The notes beneath the pieces were generated by a model. The model was not told where the DNA came from, did no database searches, and saw nothing but the letters and a program-made list of their open reading frames with translations. A program made the position numbers and the translations under genes. From assembly GCF_013177735.1 (NCBI RefSeq), contig NZ_WOEZ01000042.1, positions 1 through 53,898 of the forward strand: a DNA stretch of 53,898 bases. Direction: 5' to 3'. Numbering within the stretch: the stretch's first letter is position 1; each line of letters starts with the position of its first letter. This DNA is from Paraburkholderia elongata (lineage in GTDB: Bacteria > Pseudomonadota > Gammaproteobacteria > Burkholderiales > Burkholderiaceae). This document shows positions 28,770-36,821 of this stretch, in pieces.

Positions 28770-29062
28770 GACTCACCCCGTCTGACTGGTCCTGCTGCTG
28801 CGGCACCTGGTGGGCGCCGTTTCAAGTCCAGTGTAGCGACGCCATATTCGTGTGCAAGCCAGCAGTCGTGCGGCTCTGCTGCTAACAACGGCTTGTTTCG
28901 GTGACGCCCCGGAGGAAGTCCCCTTGGGGGATTCCCCGCCCACCTGAAATGGTGTGTTGCAGAACCCGGCCCCGTTTGAAGTGTCAGAAAAGCGTTCAGC
29001 CCATCAGGCGTAAGATGGCCCTCTGACTACTCTGCCGGATGCAGTGACCGGAGACTTTTTTT
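28770..29062. promoter_or_regulatory. Divergent promoter region with a G/C hairpin
   Basis: 293 bp between divergent genes. It includes a near-palindrome GGAAGTCCCCTTGGGGGATT around 28912-28933 that could fold into a hairpin in a transcript toward 29063. No known RNA family is recognised. Confidence 0.35.
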
Positions 29063-29566
29063 ATGTGGAAAACCAGTATCGTCGCTGCGCTGGCCGCCGT
29101 GCTGTTCGGCACCTCGCTGCTTGCGAACGCACAAGGGTCGACCCAGCAGGTCGTGCAATGGCAGTTGCAGGTCATGCGCGACGGCCAGCAGATCGATTCG
29201 TTCGACGGCACCACCACCGTCGGCCAGGCGCGGACGGACACGCATCACAAGGTGGTGCAGCATAACGTCGGCTGTAAAGACCAGCCCGGTGGCAGCATCG
29301 ATCTGGCGCGCACTCTGACGGTCTCGCCGCTGCAGGCTGATGCAAACGCGGTCACGCTGTCGATCGAAGCCCAGGAAACGTTCGAGGAAGACGCCCCGCA
29401 ACAAACCGATACCGGCTGCAAGCTGCCGCCGCAACCGCGTCAGGTGAGTGCGAGCCATCCCGGTCTGAAAGTGCCGGCCGGCCAGTGGACCAGTTGGACG
29501 ATCGTCGACAAGAATCCGAACCTGGTCTATCGCGTGCGTGCGAGCCTAGCGAATAGCCCGAGCTAA
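29063..29566 (+). CDS. Secreted protein of unknown function
   Basis: 167 residues. Clear signal peptide, cleavage near LLANAQG (~23). The mature part is beta-rich with two cysteines (HNVGCKD and DTGCKLP) that may form a disulfide. No catalytic motif is recognisable. I do not recognise the family. It lies divergently from the AAA ATPase and 83 bp before the EEP-family gene on the same strand, so a link to either is only positional. Confidence 0.75.
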   Translation: MWKTSIVAALAAVLFGTSLLANAQGSTQQVVQWQLQVMRDGQQIDSFDGTTTVGQARTDTHHKVVQHNVGCKDQPGGSIDLARTLTVSPLQADANAVTLSIEAQETFEEDAPQQTDTGCKLPPQPRQVSASHPGLKVPAGQWTSWTIVDKNPNLVYRVRASLANSPS

Positions 29567-29649
29567 GGCAACCCAGCGCGAATCACAGCAACCTCAAGCG
29601 AACTCACGCGAATAACCGAAGCCCCAACAGAACACGTGGACAACGCGGC

Positions 29650-30447
29650 ATGCGAAACCCAGAAGAATTGATCCGCGAGAGCGTAGCGCCCAAGGATTTC
29701 ATTGCGGTGAGCTGGAATCTGCATAAGGGCCGCACACCCCTCGGCTTTCATGCCTGGCAGGCGATGCAGCGCTGGGTTCAGTCGACCCACGCGGACGCGT
29801 ATTTTTTACAGGAAGCGATGGCGCGGCGCATGCCTTCGCCGATCCTGGCCAGTAGTTTCGGCGCGCCGCTCGCCGATCCGTTGAGCGACGTCTGGCATTG
29901 CCAGGCCACCGAGATCGCACGCGCGGCCGAGCTCGAAATCGCACTTGGGCCGAACGTGTTCAAGCCGTCGTGGCGGCATGGCAATGCGATTCTGTCACCG
30001 CATCCGCTCGATCTCGGCGGGCGCTGGGATATCTCCGCGCATCGCTTCGAAAAGCGCGGACTGCTGGTAGCGCGAGCGACCTTCGGCGGTCATTCAGTCA
30101 CGCTGCTGTGCGCGCACCTCGCACTCACGCGCTCCGCGCGTTTGCGGCAGATGAACTGGATCGCGCACTGGATCGCGAAGGAAGCGCCAGAGGGCCCGCT
30201 CGTTCTGGCTGGCGACTTCAACGACTGGCGCAACGACTCAGTACCGCTCTTCGCCGAACACGGCTTGCAGGAAGTGGCCACGCTGCTCGGTGAATCCGCC
30301 CGCACGTTCCCGGCCTTCTCGCCGGCGCTGGCGCTCGACAAGATGTTCGTGCGCGGCATGGAGCCGGTCGAATGGATCCAGCCGACGCAGGAAACTGCGT
30401 GGCTGTCGGATCATTTGCCATATATGGCACGGTTGCGGGTGGGGTGA
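29650..30447 (+). CDS. Endonuclease/exonuclease/phosphatase (EEP) family protein
   Basis: 265 residues. EEP fold motifs in order: SWNLHKGR (metal-binding Asn), FLQEAM (catalytic Glu), LLCAHLALT, GDFNDWRND (catalytic Asp/Asn) and LSDHLPYMA (terminal Asp-His). This metal-dependent phosphodiesterase family includes DNA repair nucleases and lipid phosphatases; the substrate is unresolved. No signal peptide, so cytoplasmic. Starts at ATG 29650; a run after residue 10 (KDFIAVSWNLH) begins the conserved fold. Confidence 0.85.
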   Translation: MRNPEELIRESVAPKDFIAVSWNLHKGRTPLGFHAWQAMQRWVQSTHADAYFLQEAMARRMPSPILASSFGAPLADPLSDVWHCQATEIARAAELEIALGPNVFKPSWRHGNAILSPHPLDLGGRWDISAHRFEKRGLLVARATFGGHSVTLLCAHLALTRSARLRQMNWIAHWIAKEAPEGPLVLAGDFNDWRNDSVPLFAEHGLQEVATLLGESARTFPAFSPALALDKMFVRGMEPVEWIQPTQETAWLSDHLPYMARLRVG

Positions 30448-30924
30448 GCCAAGTTGAAGGGGCGGCACGCATCTCGCCTCAGCGGCCCGACATTTCCCCT
30501 TTCGCGCGGATTCCCGCTGCTTTTGCCAGTTTTATCAGCAGGGTCAATGCTGCGGCGCACGGCGGGTTTCGGTATCATCCTGAAAATGTTGTCCGCGCGG
30601 CGCGCCTATCCGGCGCATGCCGGACAGCCGATGGCAGCCACCCTGCGCGGTTTTCGCCCATCGCCGTACCCTTGCTGAAGCGCGGCTGCAGCCACGCCAA
30701 CGTACTTCGCGGCGCCGATCGTAACCATCGTCGGCGCCGACGCTTCCAAGTCCGGTAACCCGCTTCACCACGCTCAACCGCCGCGCCGCAGCCCTTCGGC
30801 AGCGGGCGCGGTAAAATAGCGGATTGCGCGTGATTCCCGATCTCGGGTTAGCGCAGCATCGCCCTTGCCGTGCCGGCCGGCTAAAACGACTGGCCGCCTT
30901 TGTTTTCGCACTATCCAAGAAGCC
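30448..30924. promoter_or_regulatory. Region upstream of fpr
   Basis: 477 bp without a credible gene. A TAAAAT at 30812-30817 (GGTAAAATAGCG context) is a plausible -10 element for the downstream reductase gene. Nothing else recognised. Confidence 0.4.
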
Positions 30925-31695
30925 ATGAGCAACCTGAATTCACAAACCGTCCTGAGCGTCCATCACTGGACCGATACGCTTTTCAGCTTCACCTGCACGC
31001 GCGATCCGTCGTTCCGTTTCGAAAACGGCCAGTTCACGATGGTGGGCCTCGAAGTCGAAGGCAAGCCGCTGATCCGCGCCTACAGCCTCGCGAGTGCGAA
31101 CTACGAAGAGCACCTCGAATTCCTGAGCATCAAGGTGCAGGACGGCCCGCTCACGTCGCGCTTGCAGCACCTGAAGGTCGGCGACGAAGTCCTGATCGGC
31201 AAGAAGCCGGTCGGCACGCTGATGGCCGACAACCTGTTGCCGGGCAAGACGCTGTGGCTGCTGTCCACCGGCACGGGTCTCGCGCCGTTCATGTCGATCA
31301 TCAAAGATCCGGACATTTACGACCGCTACGAGCGCGTGGTCCTGACGCACACCTGCCGTTTCGTCGACGAACTGGCGTACAAGGAATACATCACGGACCA
31401 CCTGCCGGCGCACGAGCATCTGGGCGAGCTGGTGCAGGAAAAGCTGCTGTACTACCCGACGGTGACGCGCGAAGCGTTCCAGAACCGCGGCCGCATCACC
31501 GAACTAATCGAAACCGAAAAGCTGTTCGCCGACCTCGGCGTGCCGGGCTTCTCGCTCGAAGACGACCGCGTGATGCTGTGCGGCAGCCCGCACATGCTGC
31601 GCGACACGCGCAAGCTGCTCGACGACTTGGGCTTCCAGGAAGGCAGCAACAACGCGCCGGGTCACTACGTGGTCGAAAAGGCGTTCGTGGGTTAA
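30925..31695 (+). CDS. fpr: Ferredoxin/flavodoxin-NADP+ reductase
   Basis: 256 residues, standard for bacterial FPRs. FAD-binding motif RAYSLAS, isoalloxazine/NADP region LLSTGTGLAPFMSII, VVLTHTCR, MLCGSPHML and the C-terminal YVVEKAFVG. It moves electrons between NADPH and ferredoxin or flavodoxin in oxidative-stress defence and Fe-S metabolism. ATG 30925 is chosen by family length. Monocistronic with a strong terminator. Confidence 0.95.
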   Translation: MSNLNSQTVLSVHHWTDTLFSFTCTRDPSFRFENGQFTMVGLEVEGKPLIRAYSLASANYEEHLEFLSIKVQDGPLTSRLQHLKVGDEVLIGKKPVGTLMADNLLPGKTLWLLSTGTGLAPFMSIIKDPDIYDRYERVVLTHTCRFVDELAYKEYITDHLPAHEHLGELVQEKLLYYPTVTREAFQNRGRITELIETEKLFADLGVPGFSLEDDRVMLCGSPHMLRDTRKLLDDLGFQEGSNNAPGHYVVEKAFVG

Positions 31696-31737
31696 GCGGA
31701 CACTCAGAATTAGCGGCTCACGCCGCGTACACAGCAG

Positions 31738-31762
31738 AAAGGAGCCTTCGGGCTCCTTTTTT
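31738..31762 (+). terminator. Terminator of fpr
   Basis: AAAGGAGCC-TTCG-GGCTCCTTT followed by further Ts; a 9-bp stem with UUCG loop, 42 bp after the stop. Confidence 0.92.
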
Positions 31763-32127
31763 GTTGCTCGGTTACAAATCGGCGCCATCGCTTTAACATT
31801 TAGCGTCGGTATTATTCCTACAGAACGGGCGTTGCCGAACATCAACCATTGCGTGAAATGTACGCGCTAACCCTTGGTACGCCTGCATTTTTTCTTTTTT
31901 TGAGATATCATCGCGGCGCACGATCGGTCGGTTTATATGCCTGCCATGGCACGACCTGCATGTTACTGAATGTAAATTTCGTTACGCTGCGCCGTAGCAA
32001 TTTGTCTGTCGCGCACAACGCGTCAAGGACATCACAGGAGGCCAGAGACTCGCATGTGTTCTTTTGTCTTCGCGCCGCCGATGCGCACCCGCTTCGCCGT
32101 CCACACCGCTTCCTGAGAGGGAAAGTC
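31763..32127. promoter_or_regulatory. Upstream region of the two-component operon
   Basis: 365 bp. Contains T-rich and AT-rich stretches (31890-31910) and a GATCGGTCGG near 31922, but no identifiable gene. Presumably promoter of the kinase-regulator pair. Confidence 0.4.
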
Positions 32128-32964
32128 ATGGATACGTCGACTGTCGTCCCGTTTAGCGCCCATATTCCGCCTTCACTTGCCCACGCCGCGCCGCAATCCG
32201 CTGCTGAGCGCGAACTCGCGCTGCTGCGCACCCGCGTCCGCAAACTGTCGGCTGAGCTCGTTCAGGCGCAAGAAGCTGCCTACCGCCATGTGGCGCGCGA
32301 GCTGCACGACGGCGTGGGCGCCGAGCTGACCGCGACGCGTTTCGCCCTTGCCGGCGTCGAAACCTGGCTGCCCGCCGATGCGCCGCCGCAGTGCGCCGCA
32401 GCGCTCGCCGTCGCGAATCGTTCGCTCGACGCCGTGTACACCGCCAGCCGCCAGGCCGTCGCGGAACTGCATGCGCCGTCGCTCGAGGCGGGCATTGTCG
32501 GGGCGCTGGCACAATGGACCCGCGACTTCACCGCACGTACGAACCTGCGCACGAGTTTCGTCTGCGCTGCCGACGTGCGGCTCACGCGCCTGCCCGCCGA
32601 CGCCGCGCTGGCCGTGTTCCGGGTCGCCCAGGAAGCACTGAACAATATTGCCAAGCACGCGCAAGCCGAATCCGCCGACGTGCGGATCGAAACTGGCCGC
32701 CGTCACCTTACGCTGATCGTCAGCGACGACGGCATCGGCGTGACGCGCAACGCCCGCAGCCGTCACGGCCATTTCGGCCTGAGCGGCATGCAGGCTCGCT
32801 GCGCAGCCTTCGACGGCACCCTGCGCGTCAGCGCCCGACGGCTCGGATCATGCCGCGACGACAGCGGCAAAGTGTCGCGCGGCACGCTCGTGCATGCACG
32901 CTTTGCGTGGGATGCGATGCTGACGAGCGCGCTGGGCGCCGAGCGTCGCGTGCTGCAATCGTGA
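32128..32964 (+). CDS. Soluble NarX/UhpB-type sensor histidine kinase
   Basis: 278 residues. HisKA_3 dimerisation domain with phospho-acceptor His60 in ARELHDGVGAELT, then a HATPase_c domain with the N box (EALNNIAKHA) and G1 box (SDDGIGV). No transmembrane segment or input domain; only ~45 residues precede the HisKA_3 region, so sensing is either cytoplasmic or through a partner. ATG 32128 follows a purine-rich GAGAGGGAAAG. Ten bases separate it from the response regulator gene, so they form a cognate pair. Confidence 0.9.
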   Translation: MDTSTVVPFSAHIPPSLAHAAPQSAAERELALLRTRVRKLSAELVQAQEAAYRHVARELHDGVGAELTATRFALAGVETWLPADAPPQCAAALAVANRSLDAVYTASRQAVAELHAPSLEAGIVGALAQWTRDFTARTNLRTSFVCAADVRLTRLPADAALAVFRVAQEALNNIAKHAQAESADVRIETGRRHLTLIVSDDGIGVTRNARSRHGHFGLSGMQARCAAFDGTLRVSARRLGSCRDDSGKVSRGTLVHARFAWDAMLTSALGAERRVLQS

Positions 32965-32974
32965 GCACGCCATC

Positions 32975-33631
32975 ATGAGCCTGCGTATCCTGCTCGCCGA
33001 CGACCACGCTGTGGTTCGCCAAGGCGTCCGCCAGTTGCTGCTCGACCGAGGCGTGGCGCGTGAAGTCACTGAGGCGCAAAGCGGCGCCGAAGCGCTCGAG
33101 GCCGTCGCCCAACACAGCTACGACGTGGTGCTGCTCGACATTTCGCTGCCCGACATGAACGGCGTCGAAGTGCTCAAGCGTCTGAAGCGCAAAGCGCCGC
33201 GCGTGTCCGTGCTGATGTTCTCGATGTACCGTGAAGACCAGTACGCCGTGCGCGCGCTGAAGGCCGGCGCCGCCGGCTACCTGTCGAAGACGGTCGACGC
33301 CGCGCAGATGATCGGGGCGATCCAGCAGGTCGCGGCGGGCCGCAAATACGTCAGCCCGGCCATGGCCGAAGCGCTGGCGGACTACGTCTCCTTCGACGGC
33401 GAACAATTGCCGCACGAAAAGCTCTCGGACCGCGAATACCAGACGCTGTGCATGCTCGCGTCCGGCAAGCGGCTGACGGATATCGCCACGACGCTATCGC
33501 TATCGGTGAAGACGGTCAGCGTATACCGCACCCGGCTGCTCGAGAAAATGAAGCTGCGCAATAACGCCGAGCTGACCTTCTATGTGATGAGCAACCGTCT
33601 CGTGGATCTGAATCCGGCGATGGCCGGCTGA
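32975..33631 (+). CDS. NarL/FixJ-type response regulator
   Basis: 218 residues. Receiver domain with acidic pocket Asp9/Asp10, phospho-acceptor Asp55 in LLDISLPDMNG and Lys105. LuxR-type HTH at ~150-205 (LSDREYQTLCMLASGKRLTD ... VKTVSVYRTRLLEKM). It should be phosphorylated by the kinase immediately upstream and bind DNA as a dimer. Target genes are not evident; the APC permease downstream has its own 283-bp leader. Confidence 0.95.
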   Translation: MSLRILLADDHAVVRQGVRQLLLDRGVAREVTEAQSGAEALEAVAQHSYDVVLLDISLPDMNGVEVLKRLKRKAPRVSVLMFSMYREDQYAVRALKAGAAGYLSKTVDAAQMIGAIQQVAAGRKYVSPAMAEALADYVSFDGEQLPHEKLSDREYQTLCMLASGKRLTDIATTLSLSVKTVSVYRTRLLEKMKLRNNAELTFYVMSNRLVDLNPAMAG

Positions 33632-33914
33632 CGTTCTCCTTCCGCGATCGCTGCATGGCAGGCGATCGCCACGGACCGGATGGCAAGAGAGCGATTCCCA
33701 CCCGATTGAGCGTGCGGCGAGTGAAAGCCTTTTCACTGCGCGCTATCCTCAGACAAATGCCGCGACCAAGGCCCTTCCCCAGGCATTTTTCGCCCGCCGC
33801 ACGGCCGGCAAAAACACCGTCCCAAAATGGTGCAGAAGCGCGCTTCCGTTAAAATCGCGGGTTTCCCCGACATTCGGCGCGCAAGATGCGTGCACTACTG
33901 GAGACCCACCGCCA

Positions 33915-35306
33915 ATGTCCCTGTTTCGCAAAAAGAGCGTCGAGCACATGCTCGCCGCGAGCGCTCAGAACGCCGGCTTGAAGAAAGCGCTCGGCGCGCT
34001 CGATCTGACTTTCCTCGGCGTCGGCGCCATTATCGGCACCGGCATTTTCGTGCTGACCGGCACGGGCGCCGTTCAGGCCGGCCCGGCGCTGATGGTCTCG
34101 TTCCTCATCGCCGCGATTGCCTGCGGGTTCGCCGCGCTCGCCTATGCCGAGTTCGCGTCGACGATTCCGGTTGCGGGATCCATCTACACGTATTCGTACG
34201 CGACGCTCGGCGAACTGGCCGCGTGGATCATCGGCTGGGACTTGATGCTCGAGTATGGGCTGGCAACGTCAGCGGTATCGGTCGGCTGGTCGGGCTATCT
34301 GCAATCGCTGCTGTCGGGCTTCGGCGTGAGCTTGCCGGTTGCGCTGACGGCGGCGCCGGGCGCCTTGCCGGGGCACGAGACCTGGTTCAACCTGCCCGCC
34401 TTCCTCGTGATGATGGCGATCACGGCGCTGTTGTCGCTTGGCGTGCGTGAATCCGCGCGGATCAACAACATCATGGTGGCGATCAAGGTGGTCGTGGTGC
34501 TGCTGGTGATCGGCGTGGGCGTTTTCCACGTGACGCCCGCGAACTGGCATCCGTTCATGCCGAACGGCTGGAACGGCGTGTTCGGCGCGGCGGCGGTGAT
34601 GTTCTTCGCGTTCATCGGCTTCGATTCGGTGTCTTCCGCTGCGGAAGAGGTGAAGGATCCTAAGCGCGATCTGCCGATCGGGATCATTGCGTCGCTGGGC
34701 GTGTGCGCGGTGCTGTACGTCGCGGTGGCGGCTGTGGTCACCGGTATCGTGCCGTCGGCGCAGTTCGCGAACATTTCGCATCCGGTGTCGTATGCGTTGC
34801 AGGTGGCGGGTCAGAAGTGGGTCGCGGGTTTTATCGACCTCGGCGCCGTGCTGGGCATGTTGACGGTGATTCTGGTGATGGCTTATGGGCAGACGCGCGT
34901 GATTTTCGCGATGTCGCGGGATGGTTTGTTGCCTGCCCGGCTTTCTCGTGTGCATCCGAAGTTTGCTACGCCGTTCTTTACGACGTGGCTCGTGGGGATT
35001 TTCTTCGGGTTGATTGGCGCGCTGGTGCCATTGAATGTGCTGGCTGAGCTGATCAATATCGGCACGTTGGCCGCGTTTTCGATGGTGTCGATTGCGGTTC
35101 TTGTTTTGCGGAAGACGCATCCCGAGTTGCCGCGGGCGTTTCGGTGCCCTGGTGTGCCGGTTGTGCCGGTGTTAGCTGTCGCCTCTTGTCTGTTTTTGAT
35201 GGTTAATCTTCAGGCTGTGACCTGGGTGGCGTTTGTGGTTTGGTTGCTCATTGGGATGGTTATTTATTTTGGCTATTCGCGGCGGCATTCCAAGTTGGCC
35301 AAATGA
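33915..35306 (+). CDS. APC-family amino-acid permease
   Basis: 463 residues, about 12 membrane helices. The first helix motif LTFLGVGAIIGTGIFVLTG and the FAFIGFDSVSSAAEEVKDPK segment place it in the cationic amino-acid/YfnA-like branch. The substrate is probably an amino acid or polyamine. The last ~400 bp differ in codon use from the rest of the gene: T-ending codons dominate in the final 34 codons (13 T against 5 C by my count), whereas residues near 30-55 are almost all C-ending. This shift leads up to the repeat element that starts 14 bp after the stop. Confidence 0.92.
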   Translation: MSLFRKKSVEHMLAASAQNAGLKKALGALDLTFLGVGAIIGTGIFVLTGTGAVQAGPALMVSFLIAAIACGFAALAYAEFASTIPVAGSIYTYSYATLGELAAWIIGWDLMLEYGLATSAVSVGWSGYLQSLLSGFGVSLPVALTAAPGALPGHETWFNLPAFLVMMAITALLSLGVRESARINNIMVAIKVVVVLLVIGVGVFHVTPANWHPFMPNGWNGVFGAAAVMFFAFIGFDSVSSAAEEVKDPKRDLPIGIIASLGVCAVLYVAVAAVVTGIVPSAQFANISHPVSYALQVAGQKWVAGFIDLGAVLGMLTVILVMAYGQTRVIFAMSRDGLLPARLSRVHPKFATPFFTTWLVGIFFGLIGALVPLNVLAELINIGTLAAFSMVSIAVLVLRKTHPELPRAFRCPGVPVVPVLAVASCLFLMVNLQAVTWVAFVVWLLIGMVIYFGYSRRHSKLAK

Positions 35307-35319
35307 AAATTTGGGAGGG

Positions 35320-36123
35320 TTTTTGCCTGCGCGGCGCTGTATGTCTGTTTGCCTACGGCGTTGGCCTTTCCTTGATTTGGTATTGGTTTATTAGCGTCGC
35401 CCCTGTGCGGGGCGGGCACTTACTTCTCTTTGCCGCCGCAAAGAGTAAGCAAGAGAAAGCGGCTCCAACCGCTAATTCTTAAGCGGGTCCCCTGGCTTGG
35501 AGGGGGCAGTGGAGCATCTGGAATCTGTGCCCTCGCACATTCGGCCTTGGTGACAAGGCAGTCATACTTCCGGCGGCGCTGCGCGCGCCGAACAGTCCTT
35601 CATAAAACCACCCGCTACGCTTTCGCTCCCGCGGTTTGCCCAGTTCCCTGACTCGTCATTGCATCGCCGCAGCGGGCGCAACTGCGGCGGCCGCGCAGCG
35701 AGTGCGACGCATCGACATTTCATTCGAAGTGGGGGTTCGCCAATGAGAGCGGGAGCGCCTCGCCGAGGCAAAGCCGATGGCTCCCACCGCGCCAAACGAA
35801 GCCCCGGGTTTCCCTGACAGACCCATCCGCGACGCACGCAGTGCGGAGTGGGAGTTGATGAGCGCTTTGTCACTAACGCCGAATGTGCGACGGCTCGGAT
35901 TCCAGATGCACCACTACCTCCTCCAAGCCAGGGGACCCGCTTAAGAATTAGCGGTGTGAAGCCGCTTTCTTTGCTTACTTTCTTTGCGGCGGCAAAGAAA
36001 GTAAGTGCCTGCCCCGCACAGGGGCGACGCTAATAAACCAATAAGAATTCAAGGAAAGGCCAAGAAGCCAGATCAAGGAAAGCCCACCGCCGCAGGCAAA
36101 CAGACAAACACGCCGAGCAGGCA
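35320..36123. repeat. Long-inverted-repeat element, copy A
   Basis: A non-coding element of ~800 bp. Left arm about 35320-35545 is an imperfect inverted repeat of the right arm about 35878-36123. Recognisable blocks are GCCTGCGCGGCGC at the outer end, TTGGTTTATTAGCGTCGCCC, a small hairpin CCCCTGTGCGGGG, TTTGCCGCCGCAAAGA, TTAAGCGGGTCCCCTGGCTT and ATCTGGAAT...GCACATTCGG at the inner end. The interior (35546-35877) begins GACAAGGCAGTC and ends GAGCGCTTTGTCAC. A second copy lies at 43929-44607. No transposase or credible protein. It starts 13 bases after the permease stop codon. Confidence 0.9.
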
Positions 36124-36292
36124 CACAACCCAATAGCGCCGCCAGGCAATTTGTGCTTTACTTTTCGGCAGACCCATAAAAAAACAACCGCAAAAAGCAA
36201 CAAAACAGCATCCCCCTCATCGGACCCCACGAACAGGCAGCCGAAGGCAGGAAAAACAAAGGTCCGGTTTCACCCCATAAGGAGACAACTTC
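36124..36292. promoter_or_regulatory. A/C-rich leader before the cox operon
   Basis: Between element A and coxS. In 36181-36240 I count 26 A, 22 C, 9 G and 3 T. It must hold the promoter and ribosome site of the operon (AAGGAGACAAC before ATG 36293 is a good Shine-Dalgarno). The extreme base bias is discussed as a finding. Confidence 0.6.
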
Positions 36293-36811
36293 ATGGCGAT
36301 CAGCATCAGTCTGACGGTGAACGGCGCGCCCATCAGCGCCTCAATCGACCCTAACACCCTGCTTGTCCAGTTCCTTCGCGATCAACTTCGCCTCACGGGA
36401 ACGCACGTCGGCTGCGACACCGCCCAGTGCGGCGCATGCACTGTCCACCTGAACGGCCGTGCAATCAAATCCTGCAACATCCTCGCAGTCCAGGCCGAAG
36501 GCGCGAACATCACCACCATCGAAGGACTCGCCAAAGACGGAACCCTCCACCCAATGCAAGCCGCCTTCAAACACTGCCACGGCCTGCAGTGCGGTTTCTG
36601 TACGCCCGGCATGGTGATGAGCGCGGTCGCGCTCGTCGAGCGTCAGCCCAATCTCACCGGCGACGACGTGCGCGCCCAACTCGACGGCAATCTCTGCCGC
36701 TGTACGGGATATCACAACATCGTCAAAGCAGTGCTCGAAGGCGCCGAAGGCATGAAGTCCGCCGGCACAGCCAACGCCAACACTGCGGCCACTGCGCCAG
36801 CCACCGCCTGA
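36293..36811 (+). CDS. coxS: Molybdenum hydroxylase small [2Fe-2S] subunit (CoxS-like)
   Basis: 172 residues. N-terminal plant-type [2Fe-2S] ligands Cys41, Cys46, Cys49, Cys61, and the C-terminal [2Fe-2S] domain with Cys100, Cys103, Cys135, Cys137 ([16 protein letters not shown]). It relays electrons from the molybdenum site to FAD. First gene of a tight operon, with a strong AAGGAG. The extreme C terminus is Ala/Thr-rich. The name follows the CO dehydrogenase family arrangement and does not prove CO as substrate. Confidence 0.93.
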   Translation: MAISISLTVNGAPISASIDPNTLLVQFLRDQLRLTGTHVGCDTAQCGACTVHLNGRAIKSCNILAVQAEGANITTIEGLAKDGTLHPMQAAFKHCHGLQCGFCTPGMVMSAVALVERQPNLTGDDVRAQLDGNLCRCTGYHNIVKAVLEGAEGMKSAGTANANTAATAPATA

Positions 36812-36821
36812 GGAGACGACG

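Noticed and set aside
28910..28925. CGGAGGAAGTCC resembling the RNase P RNA core
   Set aside because: Only a short partial match; the rest of the conserved RNase P elements are absent.
35320..36123. Element considered as an IS or classic MITE
   Set aside because: No transposase and no clear target-site duplication; internal inversion relative to the arms is not expected from simple transposition.
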